Source of the DNA: Bacteroidales bacterium
GTDB taxonomy: Bacteria; Bacteroidota; Bacteroidia; Bacteroidales; WCHB1-69
Assembly: GCA_017535665.1 (NCBI GenBank)
Contig: JAFXTS010000012.1
Location: 62,001 to 126,000, forward strand
Direction of reading: 5' to 3'
Length of the DNA stretch: 64,000 nt
The notes below the pieces were generated by a model. That model made no database searches and had not been told where the DNA came from. It worked only from the letters and a program-made list of their open reading frames with translations. Positions 26,126 through 34,236 of the stretch are shown in pieces (positions within the stretch are counted from its first letter, which is position 1; each line of letters starts with the position of its first letter). A program made the position numbers and the translations under genes.

Positions 26126-27160
26126 TTACTCTTCACCTTTTAGCCTCTTTATGTCCTCTGCCAATTCCTTGATGCTCTCCAAGTGTTCCATCTGACGTTG
26201 TGTGTTTTTGAATTTATCGTATTCAATTTCTGCTTTTTCCAATGCCATTTGATGAGAGATGCGCCCGGCATCCTCCAGTATCGACTTGCGATTCATCGTC
26301 AACACCATTTTCAAATGTTCCACCCAATCTTTCATATACATAGGTGTGTGGGAGAGTGCTTGCGCTTCTGCAAATGCAAGAAACTGTTCTACAATGAGTT
26401 TCAACATCTTCATCTCATCCTCATTCAAATAATTCTTGCCCACACCCACATCTGATTTCAGCACTTTCCCCGTCTTCTCTGTAGAGGTAAGCCCCATCAT
26501 TGGCAAAGTGGCGTTCGCTCTATAATAGACCAATTCTGCGGCGGTTTTTCCACTTACAGCCCACAACAATTTGTTTTGAACCTCTTTAAAAAACTGGAGT
26601 GTTATTTCATCAGAGGGGTCATAATCAATGCTGGTTTTGTAAATATCTTTAATTTGTTGATAGAAAACTTTTTCAGAAAGACGGATTTCACGGATGCGTT
26701 CGAGCAAATCCTTGAAATAATTCATGGAATTACCCCTTTTGAAACGTTCATCGTTCAATGCTACACCTTTGATGATATAGTCGCGTAGGCGCTGAGTGGC
26801 CCATATACGGAACAACGTGCCTTGTCGCGATTTTACCCGATAACCCACGGAAATGATGACATCGAGGTTGTAATATTTCACTTCTTTTGTCTGCGAAAGC
26901 CCTTCTATTGCACCATGTTGAGTGGTATGTCGGAATTTCCGACACACCACTTCTTCTTGTAGTTCACCTTCCGAAAAGATATTAGAAATATGCTCTGTTA
27001 TCGTTGATCGACCTTTTCCGAAAAGCAAGGCCATGTGCTCTTGTGTCAGCCACACCGTCTCGTCCTGAAACAGCACATCCACCTTCACCGTACCGTCTTC
27101 TGACTGATAAATCAAAATTTCATCGTTTGAAGCCAATTGTAAGTTAGTAGTCGTATCCAT
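26126..27160 (-). CDS. RhuM family protein
   Basis: 344 residues. The family signature is clear: DETVWLTQEHMALLFGKGRSTITEHI, TKEVKYYNLDVIISVGYRVKS and WATQRLRDYIIKG in the N-terminal half, resembling a phage antirepressor-like DNA-binding domain (each quoted in part). A helical C-terminal half ends in a coiled coil. RhuM was named from a Salmonella pathogenicity island, and its biochemical role is unknown. It is often found on genomic islands and next to restriction or toxin loci, matching the accessory genes that follow here. Own promoter 26 bases upstream. Confidence 0.9.
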   Translation of the reverse strand: MDTTTNLQLASNDEILIYQSEDGTVKVDVLFQDETVWLTQEHMALLFGKGRSTITEHISNIFSEGELQEEVVCRKFRHTTQHGAIEGLSQTKEVKYYNLDVIISVGYRVKSRQGTLFRIWATQRLRDYIIKGVALNDERFKRGNSMNYFKDLLERIREIRLSEKVFYQQIKDIYKTSIDYDPSDEITLQFFKEVQNKLLWAVSGKTAAELVYYRANATLPMMGLTSTEKTGKVLKSDVGVGKNYLNEDEMKMLKLIVEQFLAFAEAQALSHTPMYMKDWVEHLKMVLTMNRKSILEDAGRISHQMALEKAEIEYDKFKNTQRQMEHLESIKELAEDIKRLKGEE

Positions 27161-27185
27161 ACGTAGTAATCAAAAAAACTTGCCG

Positions 27186-27193
27186 CAAAGGTA
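27186..27193 (-). promoter_or_regulatory. -7 promoter box for rhuM
   Basis: TACCTTTG on the minus strand, 26 bases before the ATG. Confidence 0.55.
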
Positions 27194-27283
27194 CAACATT
27201 TAAAACTATTTTCGGGCCTGGTACGAGAAAAATCTTGTTTCGCAGACTTTTCTGTGTAAATTAGCGATATCTGCGGGAGAATT

Positions 27284-27763
27284 TCAAAACCTCCTCGTCC
27301 GGCGGCAGTAGGCCTCGTACTCCTCGCCGAAGTCGCGGCGGAGGCGGCGCTCCTCGCTGATGACCTGTGGCAACATGATGGCGAAGAAGAGGCCCCACAC
27401 GAGTGCGGCCTGCCAGGTCCACAGCCACACGACGGCGCCGGCGAGGTAGGTGAGCGTGCCGGTGAGCATGGGGTTGCGGTTGAGGCGGTAGGGACCGTCG
27501 GTCATCAGGTGCTGCGTGCGGGGCGCCACCTCGTGCCCGAAAGCGTCCATCGGGTTGCCCTTGCCGCGCCGCTTCATATAGACGATGGTCCACACGCTCA
27601 GCGACAGTCCGCCCAGCATCAGCACGCCGGTGATGGAGGCCCTCACGGCACCGATGTGCTCCAGTTTCTGCATTCCGGAGGCCAGCCACATCACGGTCGG
27701 CATCAAGGCCACAAAGAGCACGCCGCCCAATACATAACCGATGATTTCACGCAATAGTTTCAT
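27284..27763 (-). CDS. isoprenylcysteine carboxylmethyltransferase-like (PEMT/ICMT) membrane methyltransferase
   Basis: 159 residues with four hydrophobic segments. The SAM-binding signature of this family is present: DGPYRLNRNPMLTGTLTYL, then EERRLRRDFGEEYEAYCRRTRRF at the C-terminus (quoted in part), as in NnrU/ICMT/PEMT proteins. Substrate unknown. It forms a short minus-strand cluster with the thioesterase-like gene 34 bases upstream and the small membrane protein. Confidence 0.82.
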   Translation of the reverse strand: MKLLREIIGYVLGGVLFVALMPTVMWLASGMQKLEHIGAVRASITGVLMLGGLSLSVWTIVYMKRRGKGNPMDAFGHEVAPRTQHLMTDGPYRLNRNPMLTGTLTYLAGAVVWLWTWQAALVWGLFFAIMLPQVISEERRLRRDFGEEYEAYCRRTRRF

Positions 27764-27796
27764 GGTTCAAAAATTATGGTGCACAGGATTCCTATA

Positions 27797-28177
27797 TTAC
27801 AGTTTCGCCATGAACTTTGCGCTCTCCACCACGAACCGCTCGTGAACGCCCTCGCCGATGAGGGTGTCGCCCTCGAAGCACTTCACCGAGAAGACCAGAC
27901 GGCGGCGGTCCACCTCCACCAGTTCGGCCTCACACCGGATGGTGGCGCCCACAGGACTGGCTTTCAAGTGCTTGATGTTGACGGCGATGCCGACGGTGGT
28001 GTTGCCCTCGCCGATTTTGTCGCACACGGCCATCAGGCAGGTTTTCTCCATCAGGGCGATCATGGCGGGGGTGGCAAACACCTCCAGTGCGCCGGAGCCA
28101 TAGACCGCGGCGGTGTCTTTGTGCTCCACCACCAGCTGCTCGCTGTGACGGAGTCCTTTCAAAGTGTCGTATTCCAT
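27797..28177 (-). CDS. FlK-like hotdog thioesterase
   Basis: 126 residues, single hotdog domain. The alignment to fluoroacetyl-CoA thioesterase FlK is easy to see: LEVFATPAMIALMEKTC and GIAVNIKHLKASPVG, placing Thr36, Glu44 and His70 at the catalytic Thr/Glu/His positions. It probably hydrolyses a short acyl-CoA; fluoroacetyl specificity is not implied. It lies between two small membrane-protein genes on the same strand. Confidence 0.8.
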   Translation of the reverse strand: MEYDTLKGLRHSEQLVVEHKDTAAVYGSGALEVFATPAMIALMEKTCLMAVCDKIGEGNTTVGIAVNIKHLKASPVGATIRCEAELVEVDRRRLVFSVKCFEGDTLIGEGVHERFVVESAKFMAKL

Positions 28178-28202
28178 TGTTTTAGATCGTTAAAGTTCAA
28201 AA

Positions 28203-28427
28203 TTATTCCTCGGATTTATCCTCTTTGGACGATTTCTTAATTTGTTCAGTCCCTTGGTCAAAGAACCAAAATATAACCGTAAATAACACACCGCTCACCA
28301 GTCCGCCAATGATGGAGCGGCGCAAACTGAGGCCCGAGCACAGCCAATCCACCAGAAAGAAGGCAATCGTAACAGCGATAAATTCGATGAGATAAAACGT
28401 CCAATTTCTTTTCTTGAAAATCTTCAT
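28203..28427 (-). CDS. small two-helix membrane protein
   Basis: 74 residues: basic N-terminus (MKIFKKRNW), helix FYLIEFIAVTIAFFLVDWL, a short turn, helix SIIGGLVSGVLFTVIFWFF, then a Lys/Glu-rich cytosolic tail. No known family recognised. Promoter box 22 bases upstream; 25 bases from the thioesterase gene. Confidence 0.6.
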   Translation of the reverse strand: MKIFKKRNWTFYLIEFIAVTIAFFLVDWLCSGLSLRRSIIGGLVSGVLFTVIFWFFDQGTEQIKKSSKEDKSEE

Positions 28428-28448
28428 GACTGTTGTTTTTTAGGGTGG

Positions 28449-28456
28449 CAAAAATA
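28449..28456 (-). promoter_or_regulatory. -7 promoter box for the small membrane protein cluster
   Basis: TATTTTTG on the minus strand, 22 bases before the ATG at 28427. Confidence 0.5.
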
Positions 28457-28498
28457 CTATAATTTCGGAAAACACAAGGGCAATTATTGATTCCGTTT

Positions 28499-28567
28499 TT
28501 ACACAAAATTCACCACCCCGAAAATCAGATGGCAGATGGTGAACCCGACGGCTGCCACCACCGCCGG
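28499..28567 (-). pseudogene. 3' remnant of a membrane protein gene
   Basis: Read on the minus strand, 22 codons encode a hydrophobic C-terminus (PAVVAAVGFTICHLIFGVV, then NFV and TAA) using the codon style of the core genes. The frame ends abruptly at the edge of a perfect inverted repeat and AT-rich DNA. It looks like the tail of a gene truncated by insertion of the 28.6-31.0 kb block. No upstream part of the gene is recognised in the window. Confidence 0.5.
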
Positions 28568-28606
28568 AAAATTATGCTACTAGAATTATTTTAGTAGCAT
28601 AATTTT
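28568..28606. repeat. perfect 15-bp inverted repeat at the edge of the AT-rich block
   Basis: AAAATTATGCTACTA and its exact complement flank a 9-base spacer. It lies 25 bases after the stop of the minus-strand nuclease-like gene, so it may act as its terminator. It also marks the sharp change from GC-richer remnant DNA to AT-rich DNA. Confidence 0.8.
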
Positions 28607-28631
28607 GTAAAAGGGCAGTGATTCTGAGTGA

Positions 28632-30545
28632 CTATTTCCAGTAGCGAGTTTGAAGATATTCCATCAGTTCTTTGTAGTCATCGTTTCCTTTCAAGGGGGA
28701 AAGCAGGTCTTGTGGGTCAATCTCAAAAATCCTTTTCTTTCCCTCGTCTTTCAAAAAATTCTTAAATTGCTGAATATCACCTATAATCTCCTTATTCTCG
28801 TTGGGCCTGACAATCAGATGAACATAATCGTCAGCCTTAATTGTTGTTGTGCCACATGTGGGTTTCTGAGCAATAATCTGTTCAACTAACAATGTCTGCC
28901 TTGCAAACTCATAAAGTGGATTATAATAAAATTCCTCTGACCATTCTTTAAGATTGGATTTTTCGTCCACTAAACCCAAATACCGATCCTTAACAGTTTT
29001 GTCATCTGCTCTATTTTTCTTCTCATATCTTTCTGTATATTTCCATTCAATAGGCATGAGTAGATTTTTTTCATCTGTTGTCTGAACATACACCAGCGCA
29101 TCTACAGATGTGCAATTTGCACCTCGAGTTTCATGATTTTCGTACAGCAAAGTCTTGTTTTTACAAACAAACTCAAATGAGATAAAACCATCTTCTTGGT
29201 CAATGGGGGCTTGATATACTTTCTTTATTTTCAAACCTGTTGCATTTTCAATAATTGCTTTGATGGCAACATCATCTTTTCTCAAAGCAAAAAGATGATT
29301 TAAGCAATGAATTTGGGAAGACAACAGATGCCCTGTGGGTTTAGATTTTCTCTCACCCCACCATGAAATATGTTCATTTTCAAAATATTTTGTACAATCA
29401 TAATCTTTACAGCGAATTCCAGCAAACAAGTTTTTCTCACTATCTTTTGGAAGAAGAACATACGGATACATGTTATTATCAAATTCTCCGCACCCTTTGG
29501 CATCCTCAAATATTCCATCCGCATTCTTTAATAATTTGAGCTGCCTCCTTTTTTGGCATTCTTTATATGTCATGTTTTTCTTCGGCTTATTGATTTCTAA
29601 ATATGTAGGGCAATAATCATTCACATTAGGCTTGTCAAAAGAAAAAAACACACTCAACTGGGAAGTCTCACTCACGAATTCACCATCATTAATGATTTGT
29701 AGCACTTCTTCCTTTTTATTTTCAATCATCGTATGAAAGTTGTCAGCTAAAAAAACGCCTTCAATCTTTTTGCATTTTTTATTTTTCTGAAATTTGAACA
29801 ACTGTCCAAATGATCTATATGATTTGTCTTCGCTTGAAAAAGGAATTTTGATTTTTCCATTGATCACATCCGTCATCACATTCACATAAAACATTAGCTC
29901 TGAAATAATTCCAATTTCTTTATTTACTGGTAGTTTTAATTCGAAAATCTTCAAACAGTCGTCTTTGATGCCCCAAATGTCAATAAAACCTCCTGGAGTG
30001 ATGGCGTTCGTTTCTTTGGTTTCCTTATTGCTAAATATGCGGACAGGTAATTGATGATTAAGGGCGCAATAAGAGCCCTCATTTTTTTTTCGAAATGCCC
30101 GTTCAAGTTGCGCTTCACAATGAGTGGCACCTGTTGACGCATCTTGCCTTGGAACATTAATGTATAAATCCGTTTTCACGTTAAAAATCTTTTTAATTTC
30201 TTGATTGAAATCATCTGTGGTACTGGCCCAAGAATGATATATTTCTATGAATTTGTTCAGACGATACAGAAACCTATTATAGTGCCTCTCTTCTTTTGAT
30301 TTTTCTTTTACGGATGGCCTTTCCCCTTCAATTTTTACTTCACTAATATATTCTGGTAACCATGCTTTCAGACAAATTGCCCACCCCTCGAATGCGGATG
30401 CATCAGTTTGCATATTGGCAATCATACCCTTTTCTTTCATCGTGATTGTCAATGTTTTATCTTCAATTGAGAATCCCATTCCTGACGGCAATTGAAGATT
30501 CTTGTTCTTTGCTTGTAGTAATTTCAAAATTTTTTCTTCTTTCAT
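28632..30545 (-). CDS. putative double PD-(D/E)XK nuclease-like protein (PGN_0703-like C-terminus)
   Basis: 637 residues, no signal peptide, markedly AT-rich codons. Two separate nuclease-like signatures are visible. The first is CEAQLERAF (Glu144), GGFIDIWG (Asp189) and KIFELK (Glu202, Lys204). The second is LLSSQIHCLNHLFAL, TSVDALVYV (Asp482) and MPIEWKYTE (Glu500, Lys502), which resembles the PGN_0703 family of putative restriction endonucleases. Cys-rich pieces lie between (CKDYDC). A restriction or defence role is inferred; no methyltransferase partner is present. It is probably co-transcribed with the small gene 37 bases upstream. Confidence 0.72.
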   Translation of the reverse strand: MKEEKILKLLQAKNKNLQLPSGMGFSIEDKTLTITMKEKGMIANMQTDASAFEGWAICLKAWLPEYISEVKIEGERPSVKEKSKEERHYNRFLYRLNKFIEIYHSWASTTDDFNQEIKKIFNVKTDLYINVPRQDASTGATHCEAQLERAFRKKNEGSYCALNHQLPVRIFSNKETKETNAITPGGFIDIWGIKDDCLKIFELKLPVNKEIGIISELMFYVNVMTDVINGKIKIPFSSEDKSYRSFGQLFKFQKNKKCKKIEGVFLADNFHTMIENKKEEVLQIINDGEFVSETSQLSVFFSFDKPNVNDYCPTYLEINKPKKNMTYKECQKRRQLKLLKNADGIFEDAKGCGEFDNNMYPYVLLPKDSEKNLFAGIRCKDYDCTKYFENEHISWWGERKSKPTGHLLSSQIHCLNHLFALRKDDVAIKAIIENATGLKIKKVYQAPIDQEDGFISFEFVCKNKTLLYENHETRGANCTSVDALVYVQTTDEKNLLMPIEWKYTERYEKKNRADDKTVKDRYLGLVDEKSNLKEWSEEFYYNPLYEFARQTLLVEQIIAQKPTCGTTTIKADDYVHLIVRPNENKEIIGDIQQFKNFLKDEGKKRIFEIDPQDLLSPLKGNDDYKELMEYLQTRYWK

Positions 30546-30582
30546 AACTAATTATAATTTAATAATTTAACATCTTAATAAT

Positions 30583-30942
30583 TCAACAATCCCCACCGCC
30601 GGCCTGATGCAACCGACAGGGTTCTTCTGCCTCCAACAATCTCTCCTCTTCCAAAAAACTGTTGATATCCGTATCGAAAGCAATCTCTTCCGGTAGAGAA
30701 GTCATCCTCCGGAAAATTTTGCTGCTTCCGGCAAAGAGCTCCTCATTGGTCAGAAAATCCTGCAGCCTTTTTATCAGGTGCAACTTGTTCTCCTCTACAA
30801 GCTCCAAAACCGCATCACTCAAAAAGTCGTGAAGCTCGTCTTTCAATTGAACCTTTTGCACCTCGCTGAATGCCACATCGCTGGTTTCCAAATACTTTTT
30901 CCACTGCGGCACGTCATAACACAATTCAACAATTCCTTTCAT
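30583..30942 (-). CDS. hypothetical protein upstream of the nuclease-like gene
   Basis: 119 residues from MKGIVELCYDVPQWKKYLE. An upstream in-frame ATG at 31008 lies before the promoter box at 30974-30981 and is rejected. The protein is acidic and helical (FSEVQKVQLKDELHDFLSDA, LVEENKLHLIKRLQDFL), with no membrane segment and no family I recognise. It precedes the nuclease-like gene on the same strand and may be its partner or a small regulatory protein. Confidence 0.6.
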   Translation of the reverse strand: MKGIVELCYDVPQWKKYLETSDVAFSEVQKVQLKDELHDFLSDAVLELVEENKLHLIKRLQDFLTNEELFAGSSKIFRRMTSLPEEIAFDTDINSFLEEERLLEAEEPCRLHQAGGGDC

Positions 30943-30973
30943 ACTGCTTTTGCTTTTTCTGGATTTTCGGCTG

Positions 30974-30981
30974 CAAAGATA
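30974..30981 (-). promoter_or_regulatory. -7 promoter box for the hypothetical/nuclease-like pair
   Basis: TATCTTTG on the minus strand, 32 bases before the ATG at 30942. An inverted repeat ACTATG/CATAGT (30989-31011) lies just upstream and could be an operator. Confidence 0.5.
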
Positions 30982-31029
30982 TAGGGTTACTATGCCATTT
31001 CGTGACATAGTGAAATTTTTTTTCGATTT

Positions 31030-31650
31030 TTACCCTTTCAGATAGATGGTTTGTTGCAACCGTTCCAAAAAACGGGCTGCGTCGCCGCCGTCCATCTGCA
31101 CGTGGTGGAACTGGAACGACACGGGCAGCGTGGCCTTGAACCACCTTTTGCGGTACTTGCCCCACATCACCATCGGGTTGAGGAACTTGTCGGTGTATTG
31201 GTTCACCACGCAGTCGAGCTCGGTCTGGATCATGGCAGAGGTGCCGACAATCATGTAGCCGTCGAGGAAGCTGCTCTGACACTCCTCCGCCACCCAGGTG
31301 GTCAGTTCCAGATAGTCGCGGTTGAATTGCTGGAGGTCGTCGGAGAAGGGGATGTCGCACGAGTTGATGCCGCCCTTGCGGTTGCGCACCACCACGTTGA
31401 TGGCGATCTGGTCGTAACGGAACAGCTTGCCGCCCTCAGGCAGCAGGTAGAGCTCCTCGGTTTCGGTGGCCGCCTTGCCGATACACCAGCACATCAGGGT
31501 GTTGAATTTGATGCCGCTCTTTTTGCTGAGTCGCGCCAACCGGCTTACATCCATCGTTTTCACCAATGTCACCATCGGCATCGGCGCATTCAGCCACATC
31601 TCGAAGGCGAACGCCCGGTTGGTCTCTTGCGGGTTGATTTCGTATTTCAT
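31030..31650 (-). CDS. CatA-like chloramphenicol acetyltransferase family protein
   Basis: 206 residues from MKYEINPQETNRAFAFEMW. The ATG at 31692 would overlap the upstream gene and adds no conserved sequence. The type A CAT fold is visible, with the active-site motif HHVQMDGGDAARFLERLQ (catalytic His) and the structural MWGKYRKR region. Chromosomal Bacteroidota homologues are numerous and may acetylate other compounds, so resistance is not implied. It follows a lipoprotein gene with 22 bases between. Confidence 0.87.
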   Translation of the reverse strand: MKYEINPQETNRAFAFEMWLNAPMPMVTLVKTMDVSRLARLSKKSGIKFNTLMCWCIGKAATETEELYLLPEGGKLFRYDQIAINVVVRNRKGGINSCDIPFSDDLQQFNRDYLELTTWVAEECQSSFLDGYMIVGTSAMIQTELDCVVNQYTDKFLNPMVMWGKYRKRWFKATLPVSFQFHHVQMDGGDAARFLERLQQTIYLKG

Positions 31651-31672
31651 ATTTTTTTCAAAAATCGCAATT

Positions 31673-32245
31673 TTATCGTATGCAGAATTCATTCCTATAA
31701 AATACCCAGGTATCAGTGTGACCGTCGGGATAAGTGTAACTCCATACTAACTCTCGCTCCGTAAGTTTAGCAAGGTGGAATTTGACCTCGCGCGCGATGC
31801 CACTGCGCACGTTCCGGATGATCGTGTTGACCAGCTCTTCAGCGCGGTCGGGTTCTAAAAAGTACACCCCAGGATCCATTTCCACCACTTCCATACGGAA
31901 ACTTTCCTCAATGCCGGCAAAATAGAAGTCCTCACCGTCTAATCGCCAACGGCTCGGACTGATATAGTTGTACACACACGTCACCTTTCCACCATTGTTG
32001 AGAACAATCACATATTTCTGACGAGCGGAATCCAACGCTGAGCCATCAGGGTAGAAATCCATGGTGCCAGTTTCGTATGCGGTGATATGTCCTTCTTTGG
32101 TGTCGTAACTCCATCCGTGTTCGTAGATGTAGTACCCCCACACCTGTTCGGGAGTGTTTTGCATGGTGCGGCACGAGACCATCGACAGCAGGAGCAGCAC
32201 GGAGGCAAGAACCGCAATTGTCTTGGTTATGATTGAAGTTTGCAT
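31673..32245 (-). CDS. hypothetical lipoprotein
   Basis: 190 residues with a lipoprotein signal peptide (VLLLLSMVSC, lipid Cys near residue 25). The mature part is beta-rich with many Tyr and Trp residues (VWGYYIYEHGWSYDT, LVWSYTYPDGHTDTWVF), like lipocalin-type outer-membrane lipoproteins, but I recognise no family. It lies upstream of the CatA-like gene and downstream of the AbiE pair, all on the minus strand. Confidence 0.68.
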   Translation of the reverse strand: MQTSIITKTIAVLASVLLLLSMVSCRTMQNTPEQVWGYYIYEHGWSYDTKEGHITAYETGTMDFYPDGSALDSARQKYVIVLNNGGKVTCVYNYISPSRWRLDGEDFYFAGIEESFRMEVVEMDPGVYFLEPDRAEELVNTIIRNVRSGIAREVKFHLAKLTERELVWSYTYPDGHTDTWVFYRNEFCIR

Positions 32246-32302
32246 TTTCCTAATTTCTATAATTCAATTCTATTTTCTGCGCAGAAACTCGCAGACTACT
32301 TT

Positions 32303-33091
32303 CTATTGCATTTTATTCTCCACAAATTGCCGAAAATGCAGTATTTGTGCACTGCGCGATGGATTGAACAACAGATGCTCAAAATCCTTCCTCTTTTGTT
32401 CAAGGTCAGTAGCCTCTAATTTGTCTTGCAGGGCTTCTTTCAATGCTTCAGGAGTATCTATTCCGCACCGTTGACGGAGAAAATCATAGTCGGGATCCGT
32501 CTGCTGCCAAAGAAAGATGGTGTCGTAGAAGTCGCGTCCCTTGGAACGTGCCAGCAGTGCCGCAATTTTCATTGAAAGCATTGTACCTTTGGAGGGCACA
32601 GATATTGGAAAGAAAAAACCATTGCGACCGACCATCGCTGTATTTGGACTATAATCCACACCTTGATCCTGTGCCTCTATTTTCATCAGGAATCGCTCCT
32701 CGCGATGTCCACTGAGATTTAGGTCAAACAGTAATTCCGGAAAATATATGTTGCGGCGGAAGGCGATCAACCGGGGATTGTCCTTGTCGCGTATCTCTGC
32801 TTGCAGACCATTCATCCGAAGGTATTCAACGAGAGAGTCGGTCATTGTCACAAATTCATTTGCACCCATTTGTTTGCAGTCGAAGTCCAAATCTTCTGAA
32901 AAACGGTCAATTCCAAGAACAAGCCGCAGGTTAGTGCCGCCGATAAAGACCAGTTGGGGGGCGTATGGGGATTGCGACAGATGCTCCAAAGCCAACAACT
33001 CAATGTGTTCCTTCAAAATGTGCTTATGAAAGGAGGCATTGGAGGCGATTTGCATAGGGTAATAAACCAGTAAAGATGACAGATCAATCAT
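32303..33091 (-). CDS. AbiEii/AbiGii family nucleotidyltransferase toxin
   Basis: 262 residues. The polymerase-beta-like signature FIGGTNLRLVLGIDR, then FSEDLDFD near residues 49-72, is diagnostic. The substrate-positioning Lys region MLSMKIAALLARSKGRDFYD is intact. These toxins add nucleotides to tRNA 3' ends and are held in check by AbiEi. Its start codon overlaps the antitoxin stop by 8 bases, the usual type IV toxin-antitoxin arrangement, with the antitoxin first. Confidence 0.92.
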   Translation of the reverse strand: MIDLSSLLVYYPMQIASNASFHKHILKEHIELLALEHLSQSPYAPQLVFIGGTNLRLVLGIDRFSEDLDFDCKQMGANEFVTMTDSLVEYLRMNGLQAEIRDKDNPRLIAFRRNIYFPELLFDLNLSGHREERFLMKIEAQDQGVDYSPNTAMVGRNGFFFPISVPSKGTMLSMKIAALLARSKGRDFYDTIFLWQQTDPDYDFLRQRCGIDTPEALKEALQDKLEATDLEQKRKDFEHLLFNPSRSAQILHFRQFVENKMQ

Positions 33092-33704
33092 TCGAATATG
33101 TTTTTAGTAGTAATTTTACTCGTGCTTGTAAGGCCTTGCTACCACTTCTTTCAGCAAAGTCCATAAGACGTTCCTTGTCCAGCTCCTCCTGCATCCACCA
33201 CTCATCGAAACGCAGGTCAAGTATCGCCTCAGAGGTGTTATACTGGGGATAGAGATACAGCATGTCGATAATGGCTTTTTCAGGATATGCCAGCATATAG
33301 CTTCCTTGTGGCGATAAGGACATCTGTTTGAAGCCGAAGAAAAGTGTGGGCTTCACTGTCTGATAACTGAACTCTCCAAAGTCGTTTCTGTAGGCCGTCG
33401 TACGGTTTGATGTGACGCATGTGATGCGTGTCACGGCTTCGGGAATGATGCCGTAGAACGACAGAGCGTAATGCAAGCTGATATAGGATGGCGAATAGAT
33501 TCGCTGCGCGATGTAACGTGCCATTTCGGGATTGCTCCTCAAATCGCTGAAGGCATACCAATCCTGCCGCAGTTTCGACAAATAGCCACGTTGCACCCAA
33601 CGGGTGAGGTTGCTCCTGTCGAACTCCGGATCCCAAGCACGTATCTGATAGATGTTGAAACATCCGACCCCGTGCCACTGTTCCCTGAATGCCAAATATA
33701 CCAT
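33084..33704 (-). CDS. AbiEi family antitoxin
   Basis: 206 residues. An N-terminal winged-helix segment (VGCFNIYQIRAWDPEFDRSN, then LTRWVQRGYLSKLRQDWY) is followed by the AbiEi domain with YISLHYALSFYGIIPE and YMLAYPEKAIIDMLYL (quoted in part). AbiEi represses its own operon and neutralises the AbiEii nucleotidyltransferase. It is first in the pair. A -7 box is 23 bases upstream. Confidence 0.88.
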   Translation of the reverse strand: MVYLAFREQWHGVGCFNIYQIRAWDPEFDRSNLTRWVQRGYLSKLRQDWYAFSDLRSNPEMARYIAQRIYSPSYISLHYALSFYGIIPEAVTRITCVTSNRTTAYRNDFGEFSYQTVKPTLFFGFKQMSLSPQGSYMLAYPEKAIIDMLYLYPQYNTSEAILDLRFDEWWMQEELDKERLMDFAERSGSKALQARVKLLLKTYSND

Positions 33705-33726
33705 CTTGTTTATTCAAAAGACGCTG

Positions 33727-33734
33727 CAAAAATA
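33727..33734 (-). promoter_or_regulatory. -7 promoter box for the AbiE pair
   Basis: TATTTTTG on the minus strand, 23 bases before the antitoxin ATG. Confidence 0.55.
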
Positions 33735-33842
33735 CAACTTTTCTTGAATATTTTAATATTTTAAAACAAATATTCATTGTCATAACGGATGATGCAAAGA
33801 AAGTTTGTTTCGCTGCAATGCTGCGAATATCTCTTTTTTTTG

Positions 33843-33850
33843 TATCTTTG
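33843..33850 (+). promoter_or_regulatory. -7 promoter box for the DRTGG/Fe-S sensor operon
   Basis: TATCTTTG followed by CAACC, 27 bases before the chosen ATG at 33877. The upstream in-frame ATG at 33805 precedes the box and is rejected. Confidence 0.6.
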
Positions 33851-33876
33851 CAACCGATTTAAAGAGTTTCTATTTT

Positions 33877-34224
33877 ATGAAAATTCAAGAGATTACATCC
33901 TTAATTTCAGGCACTGTCGTTGAAGGCGAGGCATTCATCGACAGGGATATCGACTGTGCTTTTGCCTCGGACCTGATGAGCGACGTACTCACCCTGCGCA
34001 CCGACAAGTCGGTAATGCTCATCACCGGACTGTGTAACACGCAGACTATCAGAACGTGCGAGATGTCCGACATTAAAGTGGTGATGTTCGTACGGGGCAA
34101 AAAAGTCACCGAAGAGATGATGGAGCTGGCCGAAGACAACGACATGCTGCTCATCACCACCGACCTTTCCTTGTATCGCACATCAGGAACCCTTTTCAAT
34201 GCTGGGCTTCCGGGAGTTTATTAA
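33877..34224 (+). CDS. DRTGG domain protein
   Basis: 115 residues beginning MKIQEITSLISGTVVEGE. The single DRTGG-type domain shows DRDIDCAFASDLMSDVLTLR (quoted as 20), then KVVMFVRGKKVTEEM, and the closing LLITTDLSLYRTSGTLFNAG. In clostridia and Bacteroidota such stand-alone domains head gene sets with an RsbW-like ATPase and a hydrogenase-like Fe-S protein; exactly those follow here. Ligand unknown. Confidence 0.84.
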   Translation: MKIQEITSLISGTVVEGEAFIDRDIDCAFASDLMSDVLTLRTDKSVMLITGLCNTQTIRTCEMSDIKVVMFVRGKKVTEEMMELAEDNDMLLITTDLSLYRTSGTLFNAGLPGVY

Positions 34225-34236
34225 AATCTTGAAATT

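Noticed and set aside
28568..28606. Attachment site of an integrase
   Set aside because: No integrase gene and no second copy of the sequence is visible; terminator or insertion scar is more economical.
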